Of a stretch of 64,000 bases of DNA, positions 1 to 9,935 are shown piece after piece. The notes under the pieces were generated by a model. The model saw only the letters and a program-made list of their open reading frames with translations. It was not told where the DNA came from and made no database searches. Every line of letters starts with the position of its first letter. Within the stretch, counting starts at the first letter, position 1. This stretch comes from Isochrysis galbana (taxonomy: Eukaryota; Haptophyta; Isochrysidales; Isochrysidaceae): positions 1,066,850 through 1,130,849 of the forward strand of contig CM030936.1 of assembly GCA_018136815.1 (NCBI GenBank), given 5' to 3'. The translations under genes were made by a program, and so were the position numbers.

Positions 1-1250
1 ACACCGATGTGGAGGCGCGTGACAGTCGCAGGCCTTGCGCCCAGGCGTGAAAGTCCCGCAATGCTCCCCAGCAGTCGCCCTCCTCGATGTCCGCTTCCCC
101 GTGTTCGCATTATTGCGACGCTCCGGCCTTGATTCCTTTCGCAGGGCATGACAGATGGCTGGGATGACCCATCCGCGTATGGCCACACCTTGACCACACA
201 AGTCCCAGACTCGGAAGCGGGGCCTTTGCAATCTCTCCGTCTTGTCGCGAGGAATTCGGGCCTCTTCTACCTTTCTGCCACATATCAATCGTTGAGGCTT
301 ATGAGGGTGAGTCGAATCTGCAGAGCGACGGCGGGACGGAGGCCCTGCGTCTAGCTGGGTACTAAGGCTTGCAGGGATGTCTTCGCATGCTAGGGCTCGG
401 GGAGTACCTTTTTGAGCCTAGGAACAATCGCGTCGTTTTAGGTGCTCGCGAGGCGCGTCTCGGAAGAAAACGTTTGGGACCAATCGGCATACAACCAGGA
501 AATCTTCCGCCTCGCCCACGGGCGGAAATCCTCTCCAGCGGTCTCCGTGCGCACCATGAACTACATGTGCTTCTTGAACACGAAGTTCCTCTTCAGATAC
601 ATGCGTAAGGATCCGCAGCTCATCGACCGGAGCAAGCACGTGCCCGTCTCCTGCCATGTCAACTATCATCCTGAGAAGGAGGCGCGAATGGTGTCCATCA
701 AGGCCTTCTACCTGAACAAGGAGGATCGAGCCCTCGACAAATGGAATGGCGGCGAAGGCACAAACACCGGTGGCTGTACGGGCAAGGTTGGGGTAATGAC
801 GGAGCAAATGCCTGCGCTCGACGCCACATCGCATCGCCTAGCTGCCAACTTGCTCGCAGCGGATCAGGAGTGGTCCTGGGGGGACGATCGTGGCGGGATG
901 CGCTTCCGTGCTGATGGGACGGTGTCGACACCTCGTGGAAAGGGCACCTGGGGTGCGGTGCCATCGCAATGGCGAAAGGACTCTATACATGTCACTGTAG
1001 GTGAGGGCCACTAGCTGCCGGCCCGGGTACCAGCTCCTCTTGAGCGCCTTATCGCACAAATGCGTCCGGCCCACCTCACGCTTTGCTCTCGCTCTTAGAA
1101 GCCACCGTGGCGCTTGTGGTAGGTGGGCAAACGTACCTGCTCATGTTCTTATCGGAAAAATGGGCGTTCACAGCAGTGCGTTGCTCTGACGAGGAAGTGT
1201 CTTTCGGCCAGCTCCTCGGCGAGACGCCAAACGACCGGCTAGTATGGTAA
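1..1250 (+). CDS. GT77-type glycosyltransferase (nucleotide-diphospho-sugar transferase fold), 3' part
   Basis: Three exons can be joined: 145-306, 442-1000 and 1123-1250. Introns 307-441 and 1001-1122 have GTGAGT and GTGAGG donors and TTTTAG and GGTAG acceptors. They give 282 residues ending at TAA 1248. Motifs typical of the plant/algal GT77 family (extensin arabinosyltransferases such as RRA and XEG113) are visible: NSGLFYL, VWDQSAYNQEIFR, MNYMCFLNTKFLF and VPVSCHVNYHPEK. The last 95 residues form a separate Trp/Gly-rich domain (WSWGDDRGGMRF, GKGTWGAVPSQW), which I read as an algal C-terminal add-on. The likely role is secretory-pathway protein or wall glycosylation. The 5' part lies outside the window; bases 1-19 may end an earlier exon (frame 3 reads TDVEA). 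TAA 1248 overlaps a possible GTAAGT donor at 1247, so a further exon from 1290 cannot be excluded. Confidence 0.8.
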
Positions 1251-1689
1251 GTGTATGTTTTATGGTCTGTTGGCATCTGCGTGCTCCAGGACTCGTCCGG
1301 CAAAGCGTACGCGTCTGACACTTAGTCCGGGCTCCAAGATCCCGGATCATTCGCACTCAATTTGTTGTGATCGTTGATCGTCGCATGACACCCAATCCCG
1401 TTGGTGATCGGCACCGCAATCCTTTCCCTTGGCTTAATGACCGTGCCGCTTGATGAAAGTGCCCCACAATCAGGCCCTAGAGGCCCTCGGAAGGACCCCT
1501 TGTGATGTTTTGCGACGCATGCACTTTTTTCGTGTGCACGCTCAACCTCAACTTACACTCAACTTCGCACAAAGTGTACATTCGCCGTTCGACTTCGCGT
1601 CGATTTTTATTCTTTTCAATGAGAGTCAATACAACAATAAAGAAATGGCATGCCCTAGTCACCCCCACTAACTCTAACTAACTAACTAG
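1251..1689. other. Intergenic, no gene seen
   Basis: Downstream of the glycosyltransferase. It holds only short reading frames of biased composition and an AT-richer stretch around 1600-1680 with AATAAA at about 1636. I see no conserved motif here. Confidence 0.4.
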
Positions 1690-1815
1690 TTGGACACAAC
1701 TTTTCAGCCCCGGCCTCCGGCCATGCCTGACGAGCCAGGCGTCTAAGTGGTATCGGGGGGGGAGCACGGGAGCACTGCCCCCCCCCCCCCCCCATATGGG
1801 TTGGTGAGCAGATGA
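1690..1815 (-). repeat. Family B element, 3' end fragment
   Basis: The reverse complement matches the last ~110 bp of the long family B copies at 18636-19504 and 53151-54023. Shared blocks include CTCGTCAGGCATGGC and AAAAGTTGTGTCCAA. Its tail is a TAGT/AGTT repeat rather than the ATT repeat seen elsewhere, so the 3' tail varies between copies, as expected for elements inserted by target-primed reverse transcription. A poly-G/C run lies at its inner end (1785-1815). Confidence 0.7.
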
Positions 1816-2349
1816 CAGGCCAAGCCTGTGCCCGTGCTTGCGCACGAGGTCAGTGCCGCGGCAGTGTAGGGGCCCAGCCTTGCGGCTTTCCCTAGGGGAT
1901 GCGGGTCTGAGCCGGCTTGTGCCCGGGTTGATGGGTGGCCTTGGGTGGATGGGAGGAGTTGAGGGTTGGTGAGCAGATGGGTTGGGAGGAGTTGAAGACA
2001 TGTCTCGTCCTGCAGCCCAAATGTCTCGTAAAATGTCTTGCAGTTCAGTTTTTTTTTCGTGGTGCGCAGCGCTTGTGGGCGCGTTGGGCGGTAGGGTGTT
2101 TGCTCATTCAGCCATCTCAGCAGCCATCTATAGACGATAGAGATAGCGTTGCAAATACGCAAATATATACCTTCTAAAAGCTCTCAAATCACATATACAT
2201 ACACTCTACACTAACCACCTCACACCTTACTCATCAAACACCACGCTTGTTGCTATTGTAGCGCAACATCACACACGCTTCATTCAATAAAGACGAAGCA
2301 CGAACAGAAGGAAACATACATGCAACATGCAAGCAATGAGAACACACGT

Positions 2350-2982
2350 TCACAAGAGCTCGCTGCTCTCGCCGTCGCTCGTCTCGTCCGAGTCGTTTAG
2401 GGCGACCTCCTCCTCCCTCCTCCACATTCTCCCCATCGGTCTTGTCCATGTCATCAACGAGAAGCAGTGAACTTGAGGCGCGCGTTGTGTGGCGTGCTGA
2501 TCCTGCGCGAAGGCGAAGGGCCGCGATGATGTGAGTGTGGAAGAGACAAGGGCTGGTGCGTGGCGCGTGGGACATGCAGACATGCAGTGTACAAGCAGGC
2601 TGGAGGGGCTGGGGAGTGAGCTCACCTGGGCCGGCCATTGAGCGCGCCGACGCGCACGCGTGCACGCGTAGTAACAGATTTGTTGTTGGAATGCCAGTTT
2701 TGTTTTTGGACAGAGCGGCCTCACCAGCCCAAATGTCTCGACATGTCTCGAGACATCTGCTCTTTGGCGAAAATCCGCCCAAATGTCTAAAAGAAAGTCC
2801 AGACATTTCTGCCAAGCCCTATCTCGTGCGCACCTGGGTCGGGGGGGGGCGCCCGCTCTCGGGCGCTTCGAGAGCGAGTCGTCGAGCTTGGCCCGATCGT
2901 CCGTCGCGGCGGGGGTGGCGGCAGGAGAGGAGGGGAGCGGCGCGCGCTCCATGACCATGACCCTATCTTTTCAAAGATAGTT
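2350..2982 (-). mobile_element. Non-LTR element, 5' end copy (MERAP-type ORF1 start)
   Basis: On the minus strand the copy begins at 2982 with AACTATC, a hairpin (CTATCTTT, GA, AAAGATAG), then GGTCATGG and an ORF starting MVMERAPLPSSP. The same start (hairpin, GGTCATGGAG, residues MERAPP) opens the longer element at 21535. Similarity covers only about 30 residues. After that the frame runs to 2350 through unrelated sequence rich in ATGTCT/AGACAT motifs, so this is a truncated or rearranged copy. No target duplication was found. Confidence 0.6.
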
Positions 2983-3079
2983 GTGGACATGAAGACTTAA
3001 GTAGGACAGGAAGAAGATGGCGGGGGAGGGGGGGAGGCGTTAAAGAATGCAACCGTGAACGTGAACAGTGAAGGGGAGG

Positions 3080-3790
3080 GGGTGAAGATGGCGGGAGGGC
3101 CGGGTGATGGTCGGCTTTACACAGAGGGCAGGACGACCGCGGCTTGTGGCATCGCTGTCTTAAATGAGGGCCGAGGCAACGGATGCAGACGTCAGGTCGT
3201 TTAGGCTTCTGCGGTTTGGCTTTGGCGGCGGCAGCTTTGTTTGGGAAGCGACGTGAAGCCGGGGGGAGGCGGTATACCAGCAATGAATGTATTGGCTGCA
3301 TGAGCCCGCGATCTGCGATCCGAGTTCGGCTCTAGCTTGTTCCACATAGTCCTCGTGTCCTCGTAGTGAGCTATGACTATGAAGGAGGTGTGGTTCTTGC
3401 TGCGAACTAATTGCCGAATTTGAGAGTATGCCATAGGTAGAGCGTTGTCGAACCACGCGATGAGCACTTCGGGTTCGAGGGGCTTACGACCTGTGCGGAG
3501 TACACCGGCCATACAGGTGTTGATGTGATCGTATATCGTATTGGGTATTGAGATCTTTGAGATTGATGTCGGCCTCAGGGTTGATAAGACTCCGCTGTGC
3601 TGCGGCCAGCGGCCAGATACGCGGTGTAGTCTCCCGCACATGCGTTTTTCCGGCCGCCGTAGAGCCCCCGTAAATGTTCGAGGGCGCCGACGCCATCGTT
3701 GACGAAGGAGTTGCGGACGCTAATACGTAGGTTGGGAGGTAGGCATTGAAGGATTAGGCCGTACAACTGGCAACTGGGTGTTCAAGGTGG
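3080..3790 (-). pseudogene. Retrotransposon gag remnant, frameshifted
   Basis: Three overlapping minus-strand frames read as successive pieces of one gag protein: 3575-3766 (LQCLPPNLRISVRNSF, GVGALEHLRGLYGGR), 3201-3641 (IYDHINTCMAGVLRTG, HYEDTRTMWNKLEPN) and 2963-3301, which has a zinc knuckle CIRCLGPHLRQRC (C-x2-C-x3-H-x4-C) followed by CPLCKADHH. The layout resembles Ty1/copia (UBN2-like) gag. At least two frameshifts break it and no protease, integrase or reverse transcriptase follows. The non-LTR copy starting at 2982 adjoins its 3' side. Confidence 0.65.
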
Positions 3791-3861
3791 TCCATTTCTC
3801 TAGGGCTTGCAGCGCTTTCTTTCTTTTGCACGCTGGGCGGCCTAAGCCCTCAGCCGCCTCG

Positions 3862-4211
3862 TGTCGAATCAAGCGGTAGCTTGATCGTGTCAAGTCTCAT
3901 TTGGGGCACAATCTTGAGAGAGAGAGAGAGAGGGAGGGAGGGGAACGCGCTACATGACGACGGCGCACGTGACCACCTCACAAAACTCACAATCTACTAA
4001 CACCACTCAATCAACAAAAGAACTCAGAAACAAACATAAACGCTCGAAACAAACAAAGAAGGAGACAAATGAATTGACGAGCGATGTGCAGCCTCGGTGT
4101 TCAATATGTCAAGCGAGCGGCGAACCATCGAGACAAGCCCTGAAAACAAAATTCGTTCGCACTATCGAGTATCGAATCCGCTTTGAGTATAGAGATACTC
4201 TGGATTCGACA
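3862..4211. repeat. LTR (3' LTR if the element is read on the minus strand)
   Basis: This LTR contains the hairpin ATCAAGC-GGTA-GCTTGAT near its left end and a GA microsatellite at about 3917-3932. Confidence 0.8.
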
Positions 4212-5543
4212 CCCCCCGACTCAAATCGAGCGCCCACGCGAGTCATAGGGTGACCAAGCCCACAACAAGCACGAAAAGACGCGACGAACAGAGACAAGGC
4301 AAGACACCAAGCTCAAGCTCACAATGATGTACTCACAGGCGTCCCCATGAGATACAAACAAGGAAAACTCGAGTTGACAATACGAACAAACAAACGAGAG
4401 AACACAACAATCACAAGTGAATGTGACCCTCTTGCCTTCTCACCCCGAAGAGTGTGCGCACTCAGCGGGTTAAACCAACGCGGTATAAAGACAAGTCTCA
4501 CTCGGGGCGCACATCCCTCCTGAGAAACTTACGGGTACACAATCACACTCCGATCGAACGGTAACTCGGACAAAGAACGAAAGAATGAACCGAATGAATT
4601 GAAGAACTCAAAGAAGCAAACAAGAGTTGAGACCTCCTACAATTTCATGCGCGGCCAAGAACTAGAACTCGGAACGTAGTCAGAAGCCAGGAGACGTCGA
4701 GCGCCAAACCTCACACTTTAGTAGCATCATACTCAGAGCAAAATCAAAACAAGAATTAACGAGAATCGAAAGAATCGAGAACGAGAACGCGGATGGCCGA
4801 AGCCTGAACGAGAATCAATGATTGAACGGAGGTGGCCTTAGCCATAACGAGAGGAGTGATCACAAGCGATCGAAACGGGGAATTTTGCTCAACTACGACG
4901 CAATAAAAGAAGGAGGACTGACGACCGAAGACCGAGGATCCAAGCGACGAACACGCGGACAAGAACGAGGACGAGAAGGAGATTGAAAGCAAGCTCGAGA
5001 TCAAGGCTGACATCTTTGGAGAACCACAACCCAAACGAGACAAACCGTCGTAACAAATTGGAGAGCCAAACGTATCGAACGGGGGAAAGGATGGAAAGAG
5101 AGAGAGACCGAGACCACCACCACACCATCGATCGCGACGAACCACGAGGAGGAGGAGGAGGAGGAGACAGCCTGCGTTTAAGGCTGAGGGGACTCAGCCC
5201 TCAAAGGTAGGAGGAGCGGTGGAGAGAACGACAGGGAGAGAGAAGAACAGACGTACATGAGTGGGTGTCATTGATGGGAAAGGATGAGGGGCAGTGGAAA
5301 GCGGAGGCTTGGCGAGGCGGAGGCGAGGCGCGAGAGGCCAGGGAATGGCGGAGGAAGGCAGGCTGACCGCGCTCGTTGCCGCAGACGCGAGCCATGCTCA
5401 CCCCATGGGTCAGAGTGGGGTCGGGCAACGGGTGGTGTGCAATGGGGCTTGTACGCAATGTGCATGTGTGGGCTTGTGCACGGCGCGATGGGCGGCGAGG
5501 CGTGGCGAGGGCGTGCTAGGAAGAGAGGGATGTCTTTAGCAAC

Positions 5544-5895
5544 TGTCGAATCAAGCGGTAGCTTGATCGTGTCAAGTCTCATTTGGGGCACAATCTTGAG
5601 AGAGAGAGAGAGAGGGAGGGAGGGGAACGCGCTACATGACGACGGCGCACGTGACCACCTCACAAAACTCACAATCTACTAACACCACTCAATCAACAAA
5701 AGAACTCAGAAACAAACATAAACGCTCGAAACAAACAAAGAAGGAGACAAAAATGAATTGACGAGCGATGTGCAGCCTCGGTGTTCAATATGTCAAGCGA
5801 GCGGCGAACCATCGAGACAAGCCCTGAAAACAAAATTCGTTCGCACTATCGAGTATCGAATCCGCTTTGAGTATAGAGATACTCTGGATTCGACA
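5544..5895. repeat. LTR (5' LTR if the element is read on the minus strand)
   Basis: This copy is nearly identical to 3862-4211, with two extra A bases near 5751. It is followed by the CCTCG duplication at 5896-5900. Confidence 0.8.
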
Positions 5896-6184
5896 CCTCG
5901 GCGTTGATGGGTTCGCCCGTTGTCTCATCGCTCGTAGGGGGAGGGCCAGGGGGGCGGTACAACCCACCATAATTTTCCTCGGCAATTTTTCGGGGAGGCA
6001 GGTGAGCCCCCCAAAAGGTGTTTCTTGGGCTTCGGAGAACGGTCAAAAAATGCAGCCCCCCCCCGCATCTTAGTAGTTATAAAGCAGTGTTAGATCTAGA
6101 TCCGCCCTACAATTTATTCAATTTTCACCCTCAGAAGTTGAAATTGAAATAGCAAATAGCTGTTTAGACTGCGACTGCCCGATC

Positions 6185-6280
6185 AGCATTAGCGTTGGAA
6201 GCTAACTAGCGCAACGACGCAATGACAGTGCCACGATACCGCCACACCTCGGCGTAGACCACTCCTACAAAACAACTCCA
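6185..6280. repeat. Short repeat E, upstream of the TMEM65-like gene
   Basis: This ~95-bp block is closely similar to 30410-30510. Shared pieces include GAAG-CTA-C-AGCG, CAATGAC-GTGC-ACGAT, CACCTCGG and CTACAAAACAACTC. It lies about 450 bp before the TMEM65-like start. It could be a small mobile element, a small RNA gene or a shared upstream regulatory block. Confidence 0.5.
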
Positions 6281-6659
6281 GCTAAAGCAGGGATGAGAAT
6301 CACGTCGTAGAGTAGAGTAATAGAATATGGGTAGATAGATACTCACACTTCTCCCGTTCATCAATCAAGTTGATGACGAGGAAGAGGAGAGAAATGAGAG
6401 AGGGGGCTCTAGCTCTAGATAGGGCTAAATAGAGGAGGGAGGGGAGGGGCGAGGAGAGAGGAGAGAGTGGGCCTGATTGGCGGAACTGAGCGAGAGAGAG
6501 GGTAGTGTGTACAAAGTGGAGTGAAAGGGAGTAGTGAGAAGTAAGTGGGGGTGTAGGAGGGGAGAGAGGTCGTGAGTTTTGGGGTGTTGATTCAGCTTGG
6601 GTACTCAAAAGAATGGACTCGAACCGTAGAATTGGTCGCCCTACAAGAGAGAGGGAGAG

Positions 6660-6667
6660 TGGGGACG

Positions 6668-6706
<39 letters not shown>

Positions 6707-6715
6707 CGAGAGAGA
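6660..6715. repeat. GA microsatellite
   Basis: A near-pure (GA)n tract in the presumed 5' leader of the TMEM65-like gene. It keeps an open frame rich in Arg-Glu upstream of the chosen start. Confidence 0.9.
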
Positions 6716-6729
6716 GGGGTGGGTGGGGA

Positions 6730-7491
6730 ATGCGTGCTGCGCTGCGCGGTGTGCGGCCGGCGGCGGCGGCGCGTCGCTGGCTGGCGGGGCCAGGCCGGGC
6801 GCCCGGCCTGTCGCGCCCACTCTGCAGCAGCGGCGCAGGCCAGGCAGAGGAGCATCTCTGTGAGATGGCAGAGGCCCTTGCAGACTCACCAGAGCTCGCC
6901 AAGAGCCTTGTGGCAAGGATGGATCCTGGCGCACTGAGAGAGGTCACACGAGCATGGGCCACGCTACAGGCAGAGCCAGCACAGCCTCCGCAGCCCTGGC
7001 AGCTGCGCAGACTCGCACTGCTCTCCGGATTGCCGATGATTGGGTTCGGCTTCATGGTGAGCACACCACAGCCGAGAGTTGTGGTGGAGCTGTACACCCG
7101 CTGCTCTAACGGCAAGCCTCTGTTCTCGCAGGATAACTTCATCATGCTCCTTGCCGGCGACTTCATTGATGCTACGCTCTGTTGTACTTTCAGTCTATCC
7201 ACGATGTTTGCGGCTGGCGTTGGAAACATCTTCTCCGATGTTGTTGGCCTCGCTGCAGCGGGCCCAATCGAGCTCTTGCTCAAGCGACTCGGGATAAGTG
7301 GTCATCATCTTAGCCCGGCACATCTGCAAATGTGGTCTGTAGTCACCTGCAAGTACGCAGGCAGCGCCATTGGCATGGTGATCGGTTGCTTGATGGGCAT
7401 GTGCCCTCTTCTGTTCCCTGAAAAGTATCGCTTGTGGGAGTCACGCGCACAGCTTGAACGCAGCGCCGGGGCCACTAGTAGTGTTGGCTGA
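6730..7491 (+). CDS. TMEM65-like mitochondrial membrane protein
   Basis: Exons 6730-7056 and 7132-7491 encode 228 residues. The intron 7057-7131 (GTGAGC...TCGCAG) is exactly 75 bp with no stop, so an unspliced reading stays open. Only splicing restores the family motif GFGFMDNFIMLLAGDFID. The C-terminal half follows the TMEM65 pattern: DNFIM-AGD-ID, a Gly-rich helix STMFAAGVGNIFSDV, and KYAGSAIGMVIGCLMGM. About three transmembrane helices are visible. I chose ATG 6730 because the next ~40 residues are Arg/Ala-rich with no acidic residue (MRAALRGVRPAAAARRW), a typical mitochondrial targeting peptide. TMEM65 is an inner-mitochondrial-membrane protein in animals and has been linked to mitochondrial cation transport. 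Confidence 0.88.
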   Translation: MRAALRGVRPAAAARRWLAGPGRAPGLSRPLCSSGAGQAEEHLCEMAEALADSPELAKSLVARMDPGALREVTRAWATLQAEPAQPPQPWQLRRLALLSGLPMIGFGFMVSTPQPRVVVELYTRCSNGKPLFSQDNFIMLLAGDFIDATLCCTFSLSTMFAAGVGNIFSDVVGLAAAGPIELLLKRLGISGHHLSPAHLQMWSVVTCKYAGSAIGMVIGCLMGMCPLLFPEKYRLWESRAQLERSAGATSSVG

Positions 7492-7935
7492 CTGGAACTT
7501 TCCGAAGGGTTTCGCGAGCTGAAGGCATTTGTTGCGCCGCGATCTCTTCGCTGAGCGCATTTGTCGCCGCCGTCACATGCGGCCTTCATGCAAAGTGGAC
7601 GAATAAGGCTACGACGTGCGCTTCTGTTTTTGCTTCATGTCCCTACTCCGAGTCCTGCCCTCCACGTACCCTACGGGCGCTCGTGCTGCGCACCTCTGCA
7701 AGCGCTGTTAAATTGTACTGTTGGCCATTGGTTGGTGGCGTCGTGGTGCATGTGCTTCAAAGTGTAGCGTGGCGGCAGCATTGTAGCGTAACAATGGCGA
7801 TGGGGCCCAATGGAAGAAGGCTACTATGGGACAGGAGCATGACATAGACGTACAAAATACGAGCCGCGAGCCCCCGATCATGTGTGCCGAGTCAAGCTCC
7901 ATGCCCGCGCCCTCGTCTCCCTCTCCCGGTGCCTT
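7492..7935. other. Intergenic, no gene seen
   Basis: The 3' flank of the TMEM65-like gene. Only short frames without recognisable motifs. Confidence 0.4.
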
Positions 7936-8390
7936 GCAACAAAGTTTATACTTGGTTGACCCATGGGGGGGGGGCACGAGCCCCCCCCCTCTCTCCACTC
8001 CTCCCCTGCCATGGGGGAGGAACCACCCATCCTCCTGGCATGCCTGATGGCTTGCCAGGAGGAGACTGCCCTACTGACCCACTCCCTTCCCCACACGCTC
8101 GCTCCATTCGCCCATCCTGGCCATTCGTGGCCAGCCCATTGCTCCAACCCCCCCTCCCCCCTGGTCGACAGGCAGCAGACAGGTGCAGCGTGGGGCCCCC
8201 AGAGGCTCAGGAGCGCCAGCGAGGGAGAGGCAGGGGAGGCCAGGCGGCCCAGCCCCAGCCTCCTCTGCCCCCTGAGCTGGCCGCCAGGAGCCTCAAGGGG
8301 CCGCCAGAGGGCAGCTGGACAGCTGGAGGCAGGCCTGCCGCAGGCGCGCCATCGCGCGTGCCGCTGGAGAGGGGAGAGAGAGCGCGGAGA
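7936..8390 (+). repeat. Family B element copy, 3' truncated
   Basis: It begins with AACAAAGTTTATACTTGGTT, which folds as a short hairpin, then CCATGGGGGGGGGCACGAG and the CT-rich, GC-rich body shared with 18636 and 53151 (CCCCTGCCATGGGGGAGGA, GCTTGCCAGGAG). Similarity fades near 8380, before the 3' tail. No coding potential is evident. Confidence 0.75.
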
Positions 8391-8394
8391 AGGG

Positions 8395-8422
8395 GGTGGG
8401 CGGAGCGAGAGCTCCGCCCACC
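8395..8422. other. Perfect 12-bp hairpin with GAGA loop before an A/T-rich tract
   Basis: GGTGGGCGGAGC pairs perfectly with GCTCCGCCCACC across a GAGA tetraloop (GNRA type). An A/T-only stretch with long T runs follows (8425-8480). It could be a folded 3' end of a transcript or repeat. The function is unknown. Confidence 0.6.
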
Positions 8423-8629
8423 GAATAAAAATATGTAATTTAATTTTTTTAATTTTTTTTTAATTTTTTAACAATTTTTTATGGGTCGCGGCGCGGCAAA
8501 AGAACGGGACTAGCGCGCACACAAGACAAGACTCCCTGCCGCGGCGAGCGCAAGCACCCTTCCCCCTTATGCCACCCAGCTCTTCACTAGCTTACTACCT
8601 GCGCTAGCCGGAGCACCCCTCCCTCCACA

Positions 8630-8970
8630 CTCAACGGTTGCGCAAACGCGTAGTCTTAAAGACTACCGTGTAGTCTTCGGAGGGGGGGGGAAGACAACGG
8701 AAAATGTTAGCCTCATTGCCGCCTCAGTATCAACGGCCAAAGCCTCGCCACGGTCCGCCCCCCTCCCCCTGACCGTCTCCCCTATCATCTCCCTGCTTTG
8801 GGTGCCCAGGTTTGCCCTGACAACCCACTTAACAGCGCCCGACAGCCGTGGGGTCAGCAAGTGCTCGGGCGCCTGGCGAGCGCGCCGAGCGATTCCCAAA
8901 TTGGTATCTTTGCGGAGACCCCAAGCGATCGGGTCGCGGCGGCACCAAGCGTAGTTGCAGCGCACATTAC
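8630..8970 (-). mobile_element. Repeat C copy (terminal part of a retroelement)
   Basis: This is the reverse complement of 32700-32925. Both copies carry the palindrome GTAGTCTT-A-AAGACTAC (here 8651-8667), a G-run, and a reading frame ending PPPPKTTR. Here that frame is 8663-8965 minus and shares spaced residues (NLGT-S-EM-GET) with 32510-32896. It probably represents the 3' end of a pol-like frame plus the element terminus. Confidence 0.6.
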
Positions 8971-9489
8971 AATCCCGCTGGTTGTGTGCCAGATTGTACG
9001 CCCTGTAATGACGTTGCGAGTGTGCGCGTGTGCGTGATCACCTTCAGCGTCTGGAGTTTGCGTTGCGCGTTGCGTGACGGCGACGGTTATCTGCCGCACT
9101 TCCGATCGATCAAAATGTTGCATCAATGGCGTCGAGCGTCACACACATGTGATGTTTGTGCGTAGCATGGCCCGTGCGATGTCATGTGAGCGACCAACGG
9201 TCATATCAAGCGGCTTATCAGGAGAACGGGGGAGGCCAATGTCGGGCATTTGGGATTGACGGGAGAGGGCGCGGAACGCGGAACGGAGGAGACGGGCAGG
9301 GCCTTCGGGGACATCTTCCACCTCCATCCGACGATGGCGGTGAAATTGTTTTGCCTCTCCCGGTGCCTTGAGTCCCCGTCCCACTTCCGTTGTGATTGTG
9401 TGGGCTTCCCTACGGTTCGACGATATTCTTGCTCTTACTCCATGCGCTATGCGCCTTAGGCTTAGGGCTCGGGACCAGACCCTAATACA
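8971..9489. other. Unassigned, no gene seen
   Basis: Between two repeats. Short frames only, with no recognisable motif. Confidence 0.35.
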
Positions 9490-9935
9490 AAACTCAACCT
9501 ACCAACACCACTCAATCAACAAAAGAACTGAGAAACAAACCTAAACGCTCGAAACCAACAAAGAAGGAGACAAATGCGAATTGACGAGCGATGTGAAGCC
9601 TCGCTCGGTGTTCAATGTCAATATGTCGAGCGAGCGGCGAAGCGGCGAACCATGACCATCGAGACAAGCCTTGAAAACAAAATTTGTTCGCACTATTGAG
9701 TACTAAATCCGCTTTGAGTATAGAGATACTCTGGATTCGACACCCCTCGACTCAATTCGAGCGCCCACGCCAGTCATAGGGTGATCAAGCCCACAACAAG
9801 CACGAAAAGACGCGACGAACATAGAAGAAACAGAACGCCAATCAAGCTCACAACGTACAACGTTGTACTCACAGGCGCATCCCCATGAGTGAGACACAAC
9901 CAAGGAAAACTCGAGTCGGTGATACGAACAATTAA
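9490..9935 (-). mobile_element. Third, diverged copy of the 3862-5895 LTR element (fragment)
   Basis: It matches LTR positions from about 3977 to the LTR end (here near 9742) and continues into the interior (matching 4212-4390), including GAGCGCCCACGC-AGTCATAGG and AAGGAAAACTCGAG. It has several indels, so it is older than the complete element. Confidence 0.75.

Larger units (their letters stand above)
3862..5895 (-). mobile_element. Non-autonomous LTR retrotransposon, complete
   Basis: Two direct repeats, 3862-4211 (350 bp) and 5544-5895 (352 bp), differ by a 2-bp indel as far as I can see. Each begins TGTCGAATC and ends GATTCGACA, perfect 9-bp inverted ends with TG/CA. The element is flanked by the 5-bp duplication CCTCG (3857-3861 and 5896-5900), a size typical of retroviral-type integration. 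On the minus strand a G-run (GTCGGGGGG) directly precedes the repeat at 3862-4211 and could be the polypurine tract, so I orient it minus. The 1,332-bp interior has no gag or pol similarity; its longest frame (4756-5145) is low complexity. It is therefore a TRIM/LARD-like element needing trans-acting proteins. Near-identical LTRs imply recent insertion. Confidence 0.85.

Noticed and set aside
1247..1290. Fourth exon of the glycosyltransferase via a 43-bp intron
   Set aside because: The donor looks good (GTAAGT), but 43 bp is far shorter than other introns here, and the added 30 residues look unlike a conserved domain.
6300..7283. 327-codon minus-strand ORF
   Set aside because: Antisense of the TMEM65-like exon plus the GA tract; Ser/Leu repeats are composition artefacts.
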